Shown here piece by piece: positions 46,148 through 54,271 of a stretch of 64,000 nucleotides of DNA (position 1 is its first letter; every line of letters begins with the position of its first letter). Both the position numbers and the translations under genes were made by a program. The notes beneath the pieces were generated by a model. It did not search any database. It saw only the letters and a program-made list of their open reading frames with translations, and was not told the origin of the DNA. This DNA comes from Bacteroidales bacterium (GTDB lineage: Bacteria; Bacteroidota; Bacteroidia; Bacteroidales; FEN-979), in NCBI GenBank assembly GCA_025355465.1, contig JANXZO010000024.1, positions 62,001-126,000 on the forward strand, given 5' to 3'.

Positions 46148-47038
46148 TTATTGGGTTTTGGTCATTGAAGCAGGAATCACAATGATGAAATCGGCCTTAC
46201 CGACATCCTCCTTCGCAAGGGTATCAACACACTCCTGTTCCACGCAGGAGATGGTCATTATCTTCAGATTATAGTTTGTTTTCTTGAGGTTTTCATTGAT
46301 GTACCATACAATTCCCTGGAAGTTGTCGCTGTGGTAGGATCCATTGAAATGAAGGAATGTGGTCTGGTCAACCACCCCGTTTTTTTGAATGAAATGTGCC
46401 ATGGTTGCATCCTTGATGGCCTGGGCTTTGCCGAGATTCTGTGCAGTGTGCTCAGGCATACCTTCTCCGGCTGCTTTCATGATTGATTTATAACATTCCA
46501 GCGTATCGAAATATTTAATTGGCAGGGTGGCGATCATACCACGTTCACGTGCATTGATGCTGTCCAGCCCTTCAAATCCTTTCAGGTTCACCAGCGCTGC
46601 AAATCTCCGGGGTATGCTTGTTGCAATAAACCTGATCCCCTTTTCCCGCGCGAAATCAACCATCGGTGCATAATTTGATCTGTAGCCAGGCCATAGCTTT
46701 GCTTCCGATTCAAAATCCTTTTTCCGGATCATTTTCGACAGGTATTCATCAACCAACAACTGGTTGTCGTTTTCAAGCATCTCGGCGCCCAATACGAGAT
46801 TGGCTCCCTTGTCTTCATAAAGGTCCTTCGTGAGTTCCAATTCCAGCCAATGGCAGATAGGATTGTTGTGAAGTTCTCCAAAAAAGATAATGTCGGCTTT
46901 TTTTGCAGCTTTCAGGATATCTGCATAATCAGCAGACCGGCCTTTCAGGTTGTAAACCTTATATGCATTCTTGTCACCGCTCATCGAAGTGAGAAGGAAA
47001 AATACCAGGATGAAAAACAGGGGTAAAGATTTGGACAT
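46148..47038 (-). CDS. ChaN family (haem-binding-like) secreted protein
   Basis: 296 residues, signal peptide to about 20 (FFLLTSMSGDKNAYK) with no lipobox cysteine. DIIFFGELHNNPICHWLELEL is the ChaN/DUF399 signature, and FLHFNGSYHSDNFQGI the second conserved histidine block. Campylobacter ChaN binds haem and is iron regulated; whether that holds here is inference, although hemD lies in the same minus-strand run. It is the last gene of that run, 12 bases after cdd. Confidence 0.85.
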   Translation of the reverse strand: MSKSLPLFFILVFFLLTSMSGDKNAYKVYNLKGRSADYADILKAAKKADIIFFGELHNNPICHWLELELTKDLYEDKGANLVLGAEMLENDNQLLVDEYLSKMIRKKDFESEAKLWPGYRSNYAPMVDFAREKGIRFIATSIPRRFAALVNLKGFEGLDSINARERGMIATLPIKYFDTLECYKSIMKAAGEGMPEHTAQNLGKAQAIKDATMAHFIQKNGVVDQTTFLHFNGSYHSDNFQGIVWYINENLKKTNYNLKIMTISCVEQECVDTLAKEDVGKADFIIVIPASMTKTQ

Positions 47039-47050
47039 GGATGTTTGGGT

Positions 47051-47545
47051 TTATTTGGATTTTTGTAATCCCTTTTCGAGAAAAGTCAATGGGAGCAGGG
47101 TCGACATGCCATTAACAACGAATACTTTCCCTGATTCACCTGCGAGGATGATCCGGATTTTGTTGCCGAATTTGATTTCATATTCCACTACCGACTGACG
47201 ACACATGCCGCAGGGAGGTACAGGCTCTGTTACGGGAAATGCATCGGATCGTGCACTGATGGCAAGGCTGGCAACAGGGCTATCTGGAAACGCAGCAGTG
47301 GCGGTATAAACAGCTACCCGTTCCGCACAAAGGCCGGCCGGGAAAGACATATTCTCCTGGTTGCTCCCTGTGAATAATTTACCGTTCGCAAGTTTTACTG
47401 CGGCTCCAACATGATATCGGGAGTAGGGAGCGTGTGCGGTTGAAGTGGCGGCCCTGGCCTGGTCGAGAAGGAGCCGGTCTTCCGGTGGCAACTCCATCGA
47501 AGATGCGAACTCCTGGTAATCAAAAGAACTTGTTATTTTTCTCAT
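47051..47545 (-). CDS. cdd: Cytidine deaminase
   Basis: 164 residues, the small tetrameric type. Zinc and catalysis: GLCAERVAVYTA (CxE) and PPCGMCRQSVVEY (PCxxC). YHVGAAVKLANGKLFTGSNQEN is the substrate-binding N-terminal block. It deaminates cytidine and deoxycytidine for pyrimidine salvage. It is 7 bases downstream of the S41 protease gene. Confidence 0.95.
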   Translation of the reverse strand: MRKITSSFDYQEFASSMELPPEDRLLLDQARAATSTAHAPYSRYHVGAAVKLANGKLFTGSNQENMSFPAGLCAERVAVYTATAAFPDSPVASLAISARSDAFPVTEPVPPCGMCRQSVVEYEIKFGNKIRIILAGESGKVFVVNGMSTLLPLTFLEKGLQKSK

Positions 47546-47552
47546 GGGGGTC

Positions 47553-49277
47553 CTAATCTAAAGGTCCGTCGTCGATATCCTCTGTTTTTACGGGAATTTC
47601 GGGCTTCGGTTGCACAAACTTTCCTGCCAGGATGGCTGCATATTTCTCATTGTCTTTCAAACATGTTTTCGCCTCTTCCAGTTGGGGATCATTTTTCAGC
47701 GCTGCTTCTACCTTTCCCTTCTGGTAATAGTAACGGGTTACGATCTCCATTTTCAGCAGCTCTTTGATCTGATCCTTGTATTTATTCATATCTTCTTTCT
47801 TGTCATTTTCCATCCGTTTCATCAGGTGGGCATATTCCTCCTGAATGGCATCGAAATATTTCTCTTTTGTAGCTTCTGTTTTTAATGCCAGGAGCGCCCG
47901 TTCACTTTTCGTGGAATAACTGTAGTCCTTTCCTGAAATGTAAGTAAGGAAATCATTATAAAGTGTATCGCTGATTGCAAAAACAGCGGCTGGCGGGATA
48001 GTCGGATGTTCATAAGCGTATTTAGTGGCAAAGTCGAACAGGTAGTATTTTCCATACAGCGTCATGGCGATGTTGCTGAATTTTCTTGGCTCCGAAACGA
48101 GGTCAGGGTTGATCCCGCCGCCATCATAGACTGTGCGTCCGTTACGGGTTTTAAATGCCCTGATCAGGGAGTCCGGAATTTTTGCAAAGCCTCCGTCTTT
48201 CGCCTTGTGTGTGTAGTCAATGGCCTGTATGCACCGGCCACTCGGGATGTAATATTTGGCAACCGTGATCTTGAGTTGAGCGTTGTAACTTAACGGAACG
48301 ACGTTCTGGACCAGCCCTTTTCCAAAAGTCCGCTGACCCAGGATCACCCCTCGGTCGAGGTCCTGAATAGATCCGGCAAGGATTTCACTTGCTGAGGCGC
48401 TCTGCCTGTCAACAAGTATGATTATCGGAATGTTAACATCCACCGGCGGGTTGCTGGTGAGGTGCGATCGGTTCTTGTCTGCCTTTTTTCCCTTTGTGCT
48501 TACAATTTCCTGCCCGCGGTCAACAAAAATGTTGGCGATGTCCACAGCCTCATTGAGTAATCCTCCTCCATTGCCACGTAAATCAATGATGATCCCACGC
48601 AGATCGTTGCCGTCTTTCAGTTTAAGAAATGCCTGGCGAACCTCCCGGGCTGCATTCTGCGTAAATCCCGTTAACTTAATATATCCGGTGGTTTTATCAA
48701 CCATGCCAAAATAGGGGATGTTGTCAATTTTAATTATTTCACGGGTAATGGTCTTCTCGATGGGTTTCTCCTCCCCGTCGCGAAGCAGCAATAATGTTAA
48801 GGAAGTGCCGGCTTGTCCTTTGAGGATGGTGCTTACCTCATCGTATGACTTGCCTTTCGCCTTCTGTCCGTTGATTTCAAGAATTTTATCTCCTGCCCTG
48901 ATCCCCGATTTCTGGGCAGGCGACCCTTCATAAGGTTCAGAAATAACAACATAGTCGCCCTGCTGATGGATCAGGGATCCAATCCCGCCATATTGACCGG
49001 TAGTGATAAATTTATAGTCTTCAACCTGTGATTCCGGGATGAAATTGGTATATGGATCAAGCGATTCAAGCATGGATTCGATACCTTTTTCGGTAAGTTC
49101 GCCCGGGTTGATTTCATCCACATAATCCTGATTCAGCTCTTTGATCAGCGTGGCGTAGATATCAAGGTTCTTCATGATCTCAAACCCCTGCTGATTCGGT
49201 GCCTGTGCCCGCAGTCCTGTTAATGTGAAGCTAAATATGCAGATCAGGAAAAAATATTTTACACTGCTTTTCATCAT
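47553..49277 (-). CDS. ctpA: S41 C-terminal processing protease
   Basis: 574 residues, signal peptide to about 24. PDZ domain at about 80-165 (GGIGSLIHQQGDYVVISEPY; SGIRAGDKILEING). The protease core has LRGNGGGLLNEAVDIANIF, the nucleophile in SASASEILAGSIQD and the lysine in RTFGKGLVQNVVPL. Residues beyond 430 form a Bacteroidota-type C-terminal extension rich in Lys/Glu helices. Periplasmic protein processing or turnover. Located between yidD (51 bases) and cdd (7 bases). Confidence 0.93.
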   Translation of the reverse strand: MMKSSVKYFFLICIFSFTLTGLRAQAPNQQGFEIMKNLDIYATLIKELNQDYVDEINPGELTEKGIESMLESLDPYTNFIPESQVEDYKFITTGQYGGIGSLIHQQGDYVVISEPYEGSPAQKSGIRAGDKILEINGQKAKGKSYDEVSTILKGQAGTSLTLLLLRDGEEKPIEKTITREIIKIDNIPYFGMVDKTTGYIKLTGFTQNAAREVRQAFLKLKDGNDLRGIIIDLRGNGGGLLNEAVDIANIFVDRGQEIVSTKGKKADKNRSHLTSNPPVDVNIPIIILVDRQSASASEILAGSIQDLDRGVILGQRTFGKGLVQNVVPLSYNAQLKITVAKYYIPSGRCIQAIDYTHKAKDGGFAKIPDSLIRAFKTRNGRTVYDGGGINPDLVSEPRKFSNIAMTLYGKYYLFDFATKYAYEHPTIPPAAVFAISDTLYNDFLTYISGKDYSYSTKSERALLALKTEATKEKYFDAIQEEYAHLMKRMENDKKEDMNKYKDQIKELLKMEIVTRYYYQKGKVEAALKNDPQLEEAKTCLKDNEKYAAILAGKFVQPKPEIPVKTEDIDDGPLD

Positions 49278-49328
49278 CTTTATGGTTCTTTATTTCTGAT
49301 TTTGTTACCTCGTTTTTTGCCGGTTATT

Positions 49329-49550
49329 TCAGGGTACGGGGTCATAACCACTACCTCCCCAGGGCTGGCAACGCCCGATCCGTTTTAACGCAAGCCATAG
49401 ACCTTTCGGTACACCATGCTTTTGAATCGCCTCAATTCCGTAAGCGGAGCAACTTGGGGTATACCGGCACGAAGGCATCAGATAAGGGGATATGGCACCC
49501 TGGTAAAAACGGATCATCAAAATGAAAAACTTAGCGGGTAACCTTTTCAC
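49329..49550 (-). CDS. yidD: Membrane protein insertion efficiency factor YidD
   Basis: 73 residues, full length: [32 protein letters not shown] and [18 protein letters not shown] are diagnostic. It supports YidC-mediated insertion at the inner membrane. The start is GTG at 49550 ([12 protein letters not shown]), overlapping the end of rnpA by 20 bases, the usual rnpA-yidD order. Confidence 0.95.
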   Translation of the reverse strand: MKRLPAKFFILMIRFYQGAISPYLMPSCRYTPSCSAYGIEAIQKHGVPKGLWLALKRIGRCQPWGGSGYDPVP

Positions 49551-49920
49551 TTTCTTTCATTAAACGGTGTAAAAGTACGATTATTTTATCCGTGATCTGG
49601 TCGAACGAAAGTATTTCAGGCGAGGTATAGGTAAGGCACACCAGCAATTGCTCGTTATTTGATTTCAGCTCCTCGTAAAGCATCTGTTTGTTTCTTCGGT
49701 AAGCCTCCCGCATGCGCCGGCGAACAAGATTCCGGTCAACGGCCTTTCGCAGGAAACGCTTTGGAACACTGAGTAAAACCTGGGTTTGGGAGGGTAATTC
49801 GCAGGACGGTTTCAGGAAGGTAACACGGAATGGAGGAATGTTAAAAACAGTGCCGTCCTTAAACAACGACCTGATCAACCCGAACCCGGAAAGCCGTTCC
49901 TCTTTTCTGAAAGTTTGCAA
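49531..49920 (-). CDS. rnpA: Ribonuclease P protein component
   Basis: 129 residues. [20 protein letters not shown] opens the protein as in other RnpA, and [20 protein letters not shown] is the RNR signature that contacts pre-tRNA and RNase P RNA. The only sensible start is TTG at 49920, which follows the hemD stop codon with no spacer and in the same frame. rpmH, the common upstream neighbour, is absent; hemD takes its place. Confidence 0.94.
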   Translation of the reverse strand: MQTFRKEERLSGFGLIRSLFKDGTVFNIPPFRVTFLKPSCELPSQTQVLLSVPKRFLRKAVDRNLVRRRMREAYRRNKQMLYEELKSNNEQLLVCLTYTSPEILSFDQITDKIIVLLHRLMKESEKVTR

Positions 49921-50673
49921 CTATTTTCTTTTTGCCTCGCATTGGAGGAATAACTCGATGGCCATTGTCATCGAAGGTGCCGCCTGGGTGGGTGCTTCAA
50001 TATTCAAAATCAGGCCTGCGTCTTTAATGGCCTTGTGTGTGGTCGGCCCAAATGCTCCAAGAACTGTCTCTTCCTGTTTGAAATCAGGGTAATTTTTAAA
50101 AAGGGATTTAATCCCTGACGGACTAAAGAAAACCAGCATGTCGAACTTCGTAATGTCAATATCAGAAAGGTCGGCTGCAAGAGTACGGTAAATTGTGGCT
50201 TTCTTGTAATTTATTTTGTTGTCCTCGAGCATCTTGGGAATTTCATTCTTGTGGATGTCCGAACAGGGGAACAGAAATTTCTCCGTTTTGTGTTTTTTGA
50301 TCAGGTCGATGAGGTTTGCAGCATTCTCCTTGCTGTGAAAAATCTTCCTTTTTCTGAACTGAACATATTTCTGAAGGTAATAGGCGGTGGATTCTGAAAT
50401 GCTGAAGTACTTCATTGTTTCCGGAACCTCCACCCGCATCTCTTTGCACATCCTGAAATAATGGTCCACCGCATTGCGTGAAGTGAAAATCACAGCCGTA
50501 TAATCCAGAATATTTATCCGATCCTTTCTGAAGTCTTTTGCAGGGATACCTTCAATTTTAAAAAATTTACGAAAAGTAATATTGACGTTGAACTTCCGGG
50601 CAATTTCTCCGTAAGGAGATTTCTCAAAATCGGTAGGCTGAGGTTGTGATACAAGGATGTTCTTTACTTTCAA
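49921..50673 (-). CDS. hemD: Uroporphyrinogen-III synthase
   Basis: 250 residues. KNILVSQPQPTDFEKSPYGE at the N-terminus, NILDYTAVIFTSRNAVDHYF, and SPSGIKSLFKNYPDF, VLGAFGPTTHKAIKDAG are the Bacteroidota HemD pattern. It closes hydroxymethylbilane to uroporphyrinogen III for haem or B12. The start is TTG at 50673: an in-frame stop lies 12 bases upstream and the next methionine is far inside. It follows the DUF4271 gene by 36 bases. Confidence 0.9.
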   Translation of the reverse strand: MKVKNILVSQPQPTDFEKSPYGEIARKFNVNITFRKFFKIEGIPAKDFRKDRINILDYTAVIFTSRNAVDHYFRMCKEMRVEVPETMKYFSISESTAYYLQKYVQFRKRKIFHSKENAANLIDLIKKHKTEKFLFPCSDIHKNEIPKMLEDNKINYKKATIYRTLAADLSDIDITKFDMLVFFSPSGIKSLFKNYPDFKQEETVLGAFGPTTHKAIKDAGLILNIEAPTQAAPSMTMAIELFLQCEAKRK

Positions 50674-50709
50674 GGTCGGTCTGTATTAGGGTTCACGAAC
50701 ACGGAAATC

Positions 50710-51504
50710 CTAGAGTGCTGTGGAGTGCATGTAATTCAGCAACATTTTTGCAAGGATCAGCAGAGGTAGAATTTCGAGGCTGCAAAGATATACAATTAAA
50801 AATATATATGAAAATTTCGTCAGGTTTATCCCGATGAAAAAACCTCTCACCAGCCTGAAAAAGAAAAACAATACGATGATCGACAAACAACAATAGAGCA
50901 GAACAACAGACTTCAGGTATATTGCAAAGATCAAAATTGGTAATAGGATGAGTCCCGAAACCAGACTGAAAATGAGGATATTGGTCAGGTATTCCCGCGT
51001 TGTGTTGCGGGTCTTAAAAACAGATCCAAGGAATTGAATGGCGAAAACTTTGATAATCCAGAACAGGGTGAAGAGGATGGTGATTATGATAAACTGGTGA
51101 AATCCATGGAATCCCTGTACCGGCACTTTCAGCACCATCGTGTTGAACTGAAAAATCAGCAATGAAAAGGTCAAAACATATACAATGCCAATGGAGACGG
51201 ACACACGTTCTTTAAACAAGTTACCGTCGCGCGTCAGTTGGTTGAGAAACCGCTTCGACAGCGGCGCTTTCAGTATCTGCTTTACCCGCTTGAAATAGTA
51301 AACCTGGGTCCATGCCAACAGTACCAGAAAACCGATAAGTAATCCGGCAATCCAGTCGGGTTGATATTTATCCACAGTTTTGAACGTGCGGTAATCTGGC
51401 TGGAGCTGGTGCCCGAGGAATGGAGACGGACAATAAACCTTTGCCGGCATGACAAGGCTTTGTTGGGGGAAAGTGGTGTCCGGTGAGGCATGCAGAAGCT
51501 TCAT
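50710..51504 (-). CDS. DUF4271 domain-containing membrane protein
   Basis: 264 residues. After a 50-residue N-terminal part come six to seven hydrophobic segments (LLIGFLVLLAWTQVYYF, ILIFSLVSGLILLPILIFAI, and FIGINLTKFSYIFLIVYLCS with a tail). Length and the conserved position beside hemD fit DUF4271, a Bacteroidota family without known function. Its ATG overlaps the stop of rluA (ATGA at 51504-51501). Confidence 0.8.
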   Translation of the reverse strand: MKLLHASPDTTFPQQSLVMPAKVYCPSPFLGHQLQPDYRTFKTVDKYQPDWIAGLLIGFLVLLAWTQVYYFKRVKQILKAPLSKRFLNQLTRDGNLFKERVSVSIGIVYVLTFSLLIFQFNTMVLKVPVQGFHGFHQFIIITILFTLFWIIKVFAIQFLGSVFKTRNTTREYLTNILIFSLVSGLILLPILIFAIYLKSVVLLYCCLSIIVLFFFFRLVRGFFIGINLTKFSYIFLIVYLCSLEILPLLILAKMLLNYMHSTAL

Positions 51505-52220
51505 TCAGCCTGGTTTTTTCCTGACTTTTGCTGGTCGGTAAAGTGATCCCAGAGAGGCTCCCGCGGTGGATCAGCATCAATGCGGATTTTTGTTTTACTT
51601 ACCGGATGAACAAATTCCAGGGTTCTGGCATGCAGATGAATAGATCCCCCGGGGTTTGAACGGGGATATCCGTATTTCAGATCACCTTTTATCGGACAAC
51701 CGATATCTGAAAGCTGGGCCCTGATCTGGTGGTGGCGTCCGGTTAACAGGTTTACCTCCAGCAAATGATACGACTCACTGCTGCCGATAAGCTTGTAGAT
51801 CAGCTCTGCTTTTTGTGTGTTATCGGCTGGCCTTGCAAAAACAAACGTTTTGTTCTTCTCTTCGTTCCTTCGGAGATAACCTGTCAGATGTGCTTCCGGC
51901 TCCGGTGGCGGATTTTTGACCACAGCCCAATATGTTTTTCGGATTTCTCCCCGCTGAAGCATGGCATTAAGCCGGGTGAGCGCTTTTGAAGTTTTGGCAA
52001 AAATCAGTGCACCACTAACAGGACGGTCGAGCCGATGCACCACACCGAGGAAAACATTCCCTGGTTTTTCATACCGGACCTTTAAATATTCCTTCAGGGT
52101 TTCACTCAGGGGTTCATCACCTGTTTTATCGCCCTGTACAATGGCAGAGGGTTGTTTGTTCAGGATGAGGAGATGGTTGTCTTCGTATAAAATATCCTTA
52201 TCAATACTGCTCTTTTTCAT
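51501..52220 (-). CDS. RluA-family pseudouridine synthase
   Basis: 239 residues. [20 protein letters not shown] carries the catalytic aspartate (HRLD motif); [14 protein letters not shown] is the RluA family block; [12 protein letters not shown] is near the end. It converts uridine to pseudouridine in rRNA or tRNA; the site cannot be told. There is no S4 domain. ATG at 52220 chosen (a TTG 12 bases further up is in frame), overlapping panB by 20 bases. Confidence 0.92.
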   Translation of the reverse strand: MKKSSIDKDILYEDNHLLILNKQPSAIVQGDKTGDEPLSETLKEYLKVRYEKPGNVFLGVVHRLDRPVSGALIFAKTSKALTRLNAMLQRGEIRKTYWAVVKNPPPEPEAHLTGYLRRNEEKNKTFVFARPADNTQKAELIYKLIGSSESYHLLEVNLLTGRHHQIRAQLSDIGCPIKGDLKYGYPRSNPGGSIHLHARTLEFVHPVSKTKIRIDADPPREPLWDHFTDQQKSGKNQAE

Positions 52221-53025
52221 TCGGGAAGTCAAGGGATTTTACATCATTGATGTAAGTGTTTACCGCTCCGTGAACCTCTTCCGACAGATTATGGTACCTG
52301 CGCAGAAACCGGGGGGAGAATTCAAGCGTGATCCCGAGCATGTCGTGCAGAACCAGTACCTGTCCGTCAACCTCTTTACCCGCCCCGATACCGATCAAAG
52401 GGATCATTAGTTCCGTCGCAACCTGCCCGCCCAGCTTGGCGGGTATCTTCTCAAGTACAATGGCAAAACAACCAGCCTTTTCAAGCAGATGGGCATCATC
52501 AACCAGTTTGGCAGCCTCTTCCTCGGTGGTGGCGCGCACTACATAGGTGCCAAACTTGTGAATCGACTGTGGCGTGAGTCCGAGGTGCCCCATAACCGGG
52601 ATTCCGGCAGAAAGAATCCGGTCTACAGATTCCAGGATCTCTTTTCCCCCTTCAAGTTTTACGGCATCGGCACCACTCTCTTTCATGATCCGTATCGCGG
52701 AATTGAGGGCTTCCTTCGAATTTCCCTGGTAGGTTCCGAATGGGAGATCAACCACAACAAGTGCTCTTCGTACGGCACGTACCACCGAGGAGGCATGGTA
52801 GATCATCTGGTCGAGCGTGATTGGCAGGGTAGAGGTGTGACCGGCCATTACATTCGAAGCAGAATCTCCGACCAGGATAACATCGATCCCGGTATTATCT
52901 AGGATCCGGGCGAAAGAATAATCGTATGCAGTAAGCATGGCGATCTTCTCCTTTTTGAGCTTCATCTCTTGAAGTACATGGGTGGTGACTTTAATCACAT
53001 TCCTGAAGGAAACGGGTGCCGGCAT
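52201..53025 (-). CDS. panB: 3-methyl-2-oxobutanoate hydroxymethyltransferase
   Basis: 274 residues. [33 protein letters not shown] with the metal-binding aspartate, [21 protein letters not shown] and [19 protein letters not shown] are the family blocks. It is the first step of pantothenate synthesis. Starts: ATG at 53034 and 53025 are both possible; the -7 element at 53051-53044 would start transcription close to 53037, so 53025 leaves a leader of about 12 bases and is preferred. First gene of the nine-gene minus-strand run. Confidence 0.94.
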   Translation of the reverse strand: MPAPVSFRNVIKVTTHVLQEMKLKKEKIAMLTAYDYSFARILDNTGIDVILVGDSASNVMAGHTSTLPITLDQMIYHASSVVRAVRRALVVVDLPFGTYQGNSKEALNSAIRIMKESGADAVKLEGGKEILESVDRILSAGIPVMGHLGLTPQSIHKFGTYVVRATTEEEAAKLVDDAHLLEKAGCFAIVLEKIPAKLGGQVATELMIPLIGIGAGKEVDGQVLVLHDMLGITLEFSPRFLRRYHNLSEEVHGAVNTYINDVKSLDFPNEKEQY

Positions 53026-53043
53026 AATTATCATTTTACTGAG

Positions 53044-53072
53044 CAAAGTTACGATAATTTATTGTAGATTTG
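53044..53072. promoter_or_regulatory. Divergent -7 elements: panB (-) and lipoprotein gene (+)
   Basis: Minus strand TAACTTTG (53051-53044) fits TAnnTTTG for panB. Plus strand TAGATTTG (53065-53072) fits the same element for the lipoprotein gene, about 24 bases before its ATG. The -33 elements are not clear. Confidence 0.4.
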
Positions 53073-53095
53073 CCATATTCAAAATTCCTGCCGGC

Positions 53096-54121
53096 ATGCG
53101 CTACTTTCGTCTACTTTTCCTGCTGCTTCTCACCTCATCCGTTTTCATCTCCTGCAACAAAGAACTGAATGTTAATGCAGGTTGGAAGGATATAACCGTT
53201 GTTTACGGACTGCTAGACCAGACCGACTCCATACATTATATAAAAATCACGAAAGCATTTTTGGGTGAAGGAAATGCCCTGCAGTTTGCCAAAATTGCCG
53301 ATTCCAGCAATTATCCCGACAAACTTGAAGTAACTATTGGTGAATACTATGTGAATGTTTCCAAAGACTCCATTCTGAAGAATACCTTTCCGTGCGATAC
53401 CGTTATGATCCATGACAAAGAGAAGGGAGATTCCATTTTTTACTACCCGGATCAGCTGATGTATTACTTTATTGGCAATATTGAGCATTCCAAAGACTCC
53501 AATTTCTTTTACAAGCTAAATATCCGGGAAAAGAAAACCAACAAAGTGATCAGGTCGAGTTCAGGCCTTGTCGATAATAAATTCTCCGTGGAAAAACCTC
53601 CCAACAACATTCCCATGTTCCAGGTTAACTTTCTTCCCGGAGCCAAGACTCAGCTAAAGTGGACCTCTGCAAGAAATGGCCGGCGGTACCAGGTTTCCAT
53701 GCGGCTTTTATATATGGAAACCGGTCCATCGGGCAAGGATTCAACCTGGATTAGCTGGGTTGTTCTCAACAATATGCAAACCGACGACGACAAAGGCGGG
53801 AAAATAATGGAGTACTATTTCCTGAACGATGGCTTTTACGGGATGATTCATGCCCAGATAAAGTTCAATCCCAATGTAACCAGGGCTGTACGTAAGATTG
53901 AATATGTATTCTCGGTTGGGTCCGACAACCTGAATACCTACATGGAAGTGACTGAACCATCCAACAGCATTGTACAGGAACGGCCTGCTTTCTCAAACAT
54001 CGACAACGGCATCGGACTGTTTGCCAGCCGCACCAACAAGGTAATCGGTCCGTTCCGGCTCGGTCTGGAAACCGTGAATCAGCTTCGAACCAATCCCCTT
54101 ACCAAGGACCTCGGCTTCTGA
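53096..54121 (+). CDS. Lipoprotein of unknown function
   Basis: 341 residues. Signal peptide with lipobox FISC (Cys20) followed by NKELN, so lipidated. After it, NAGWKDITVVYGLLDQTDS and HYIKITKAFLGEGNALQF look like an Ig-like or DUF4249-type strand pattern common in Bacteroidota hypothetical lipoproteins, but I cannot name the family with confidence. The remainder is strand-rich with no enzyme motif. The ATG at 53096 is used; in-frame codons upstream lie within the panB region. Confidence 0.8.
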   Translation: MRYFRLLFLLLLTSSVFISCNKELNVNAGWKDITVVYGLLDQTDSIHYIKITKAFLGEGNALQFAKIADSSNYPDKLEVTIGEYYVNVSKDSILKNTFPCDTVMIHDKEKGDSIFYYPDQLMYYFIGNIEHSKDSNFFYKLNIREKKTNKVIRSSSGLVDNKFSVEKPPNNIPMFQVNFLPGAKTQLKWTSARNGRRYQVSMRLLYMETGPSGKDSTWISWVVLNNMQTDDDKGGKIMEYYFLNDGFYGMIHAQIKFNPNVTRAVRKIEYVFSVGSDNLNTYMEVTEPSNSIVQERPAFSNIDNGIGLFASRTNKVIGPFRLGLETVNQLRTNPLTKDLGF

Positions 54122-54129
54122 TTTATTTC

Positions 54130-54153
54130 ATTTCACCATTTCACCATTTCACC
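54130..54153 (+). repeat. Tandem 8-mer tract (ATTTCACC)
   Basis: Three identical units ATTTCACC at 54130, 54138 and 54146, preceded by a partial ATTTC and followed by ATTTTTCA. It begins 8 bases after the lipoprotein stop codon. Same class as the tracts at 22162 and 33175. Confidence 0.85.
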
Positions 54154-54200
54154 ATTTTTCAGTTCTGTCTTTTTGTCACCTGGCTGACAGAAAAGGTGCT

Positions 54201-54216
54201 TTGGCACAAAGATTGA
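54201..54216 (+). promoter_or_regulatory. Possible sigma-54-like promoter of dnaK
   Basis: TTGGCAC then 5 bases then TTGA resembles the -24/-12 consensus TGGCAC-N5-TTGC, with an A in place of the -12 C. Transcription would start near 54228, 44 bases before dnaK. The -12 mismatch makes this tentative. Confidence 0.3.
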
Positions 54217-54255
54217 CAAATACCGGTCAAATTCTGATTAAACTATTATTATTTT

Positions 54256-54262
54256 AAAGGAG
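54256..54262 (+). promoter_or_regulatory. Strong ribosome binding site of dnaK
   Basis: AAAGGAG, 9 bases before the ATG at 54272. Clear Shine-Dalgarno sequences are rare among the genes in this window, which marks dnaK as highly translated. Confidence 0.6.
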
Positions 54263-54271
54263 ATTTATATC

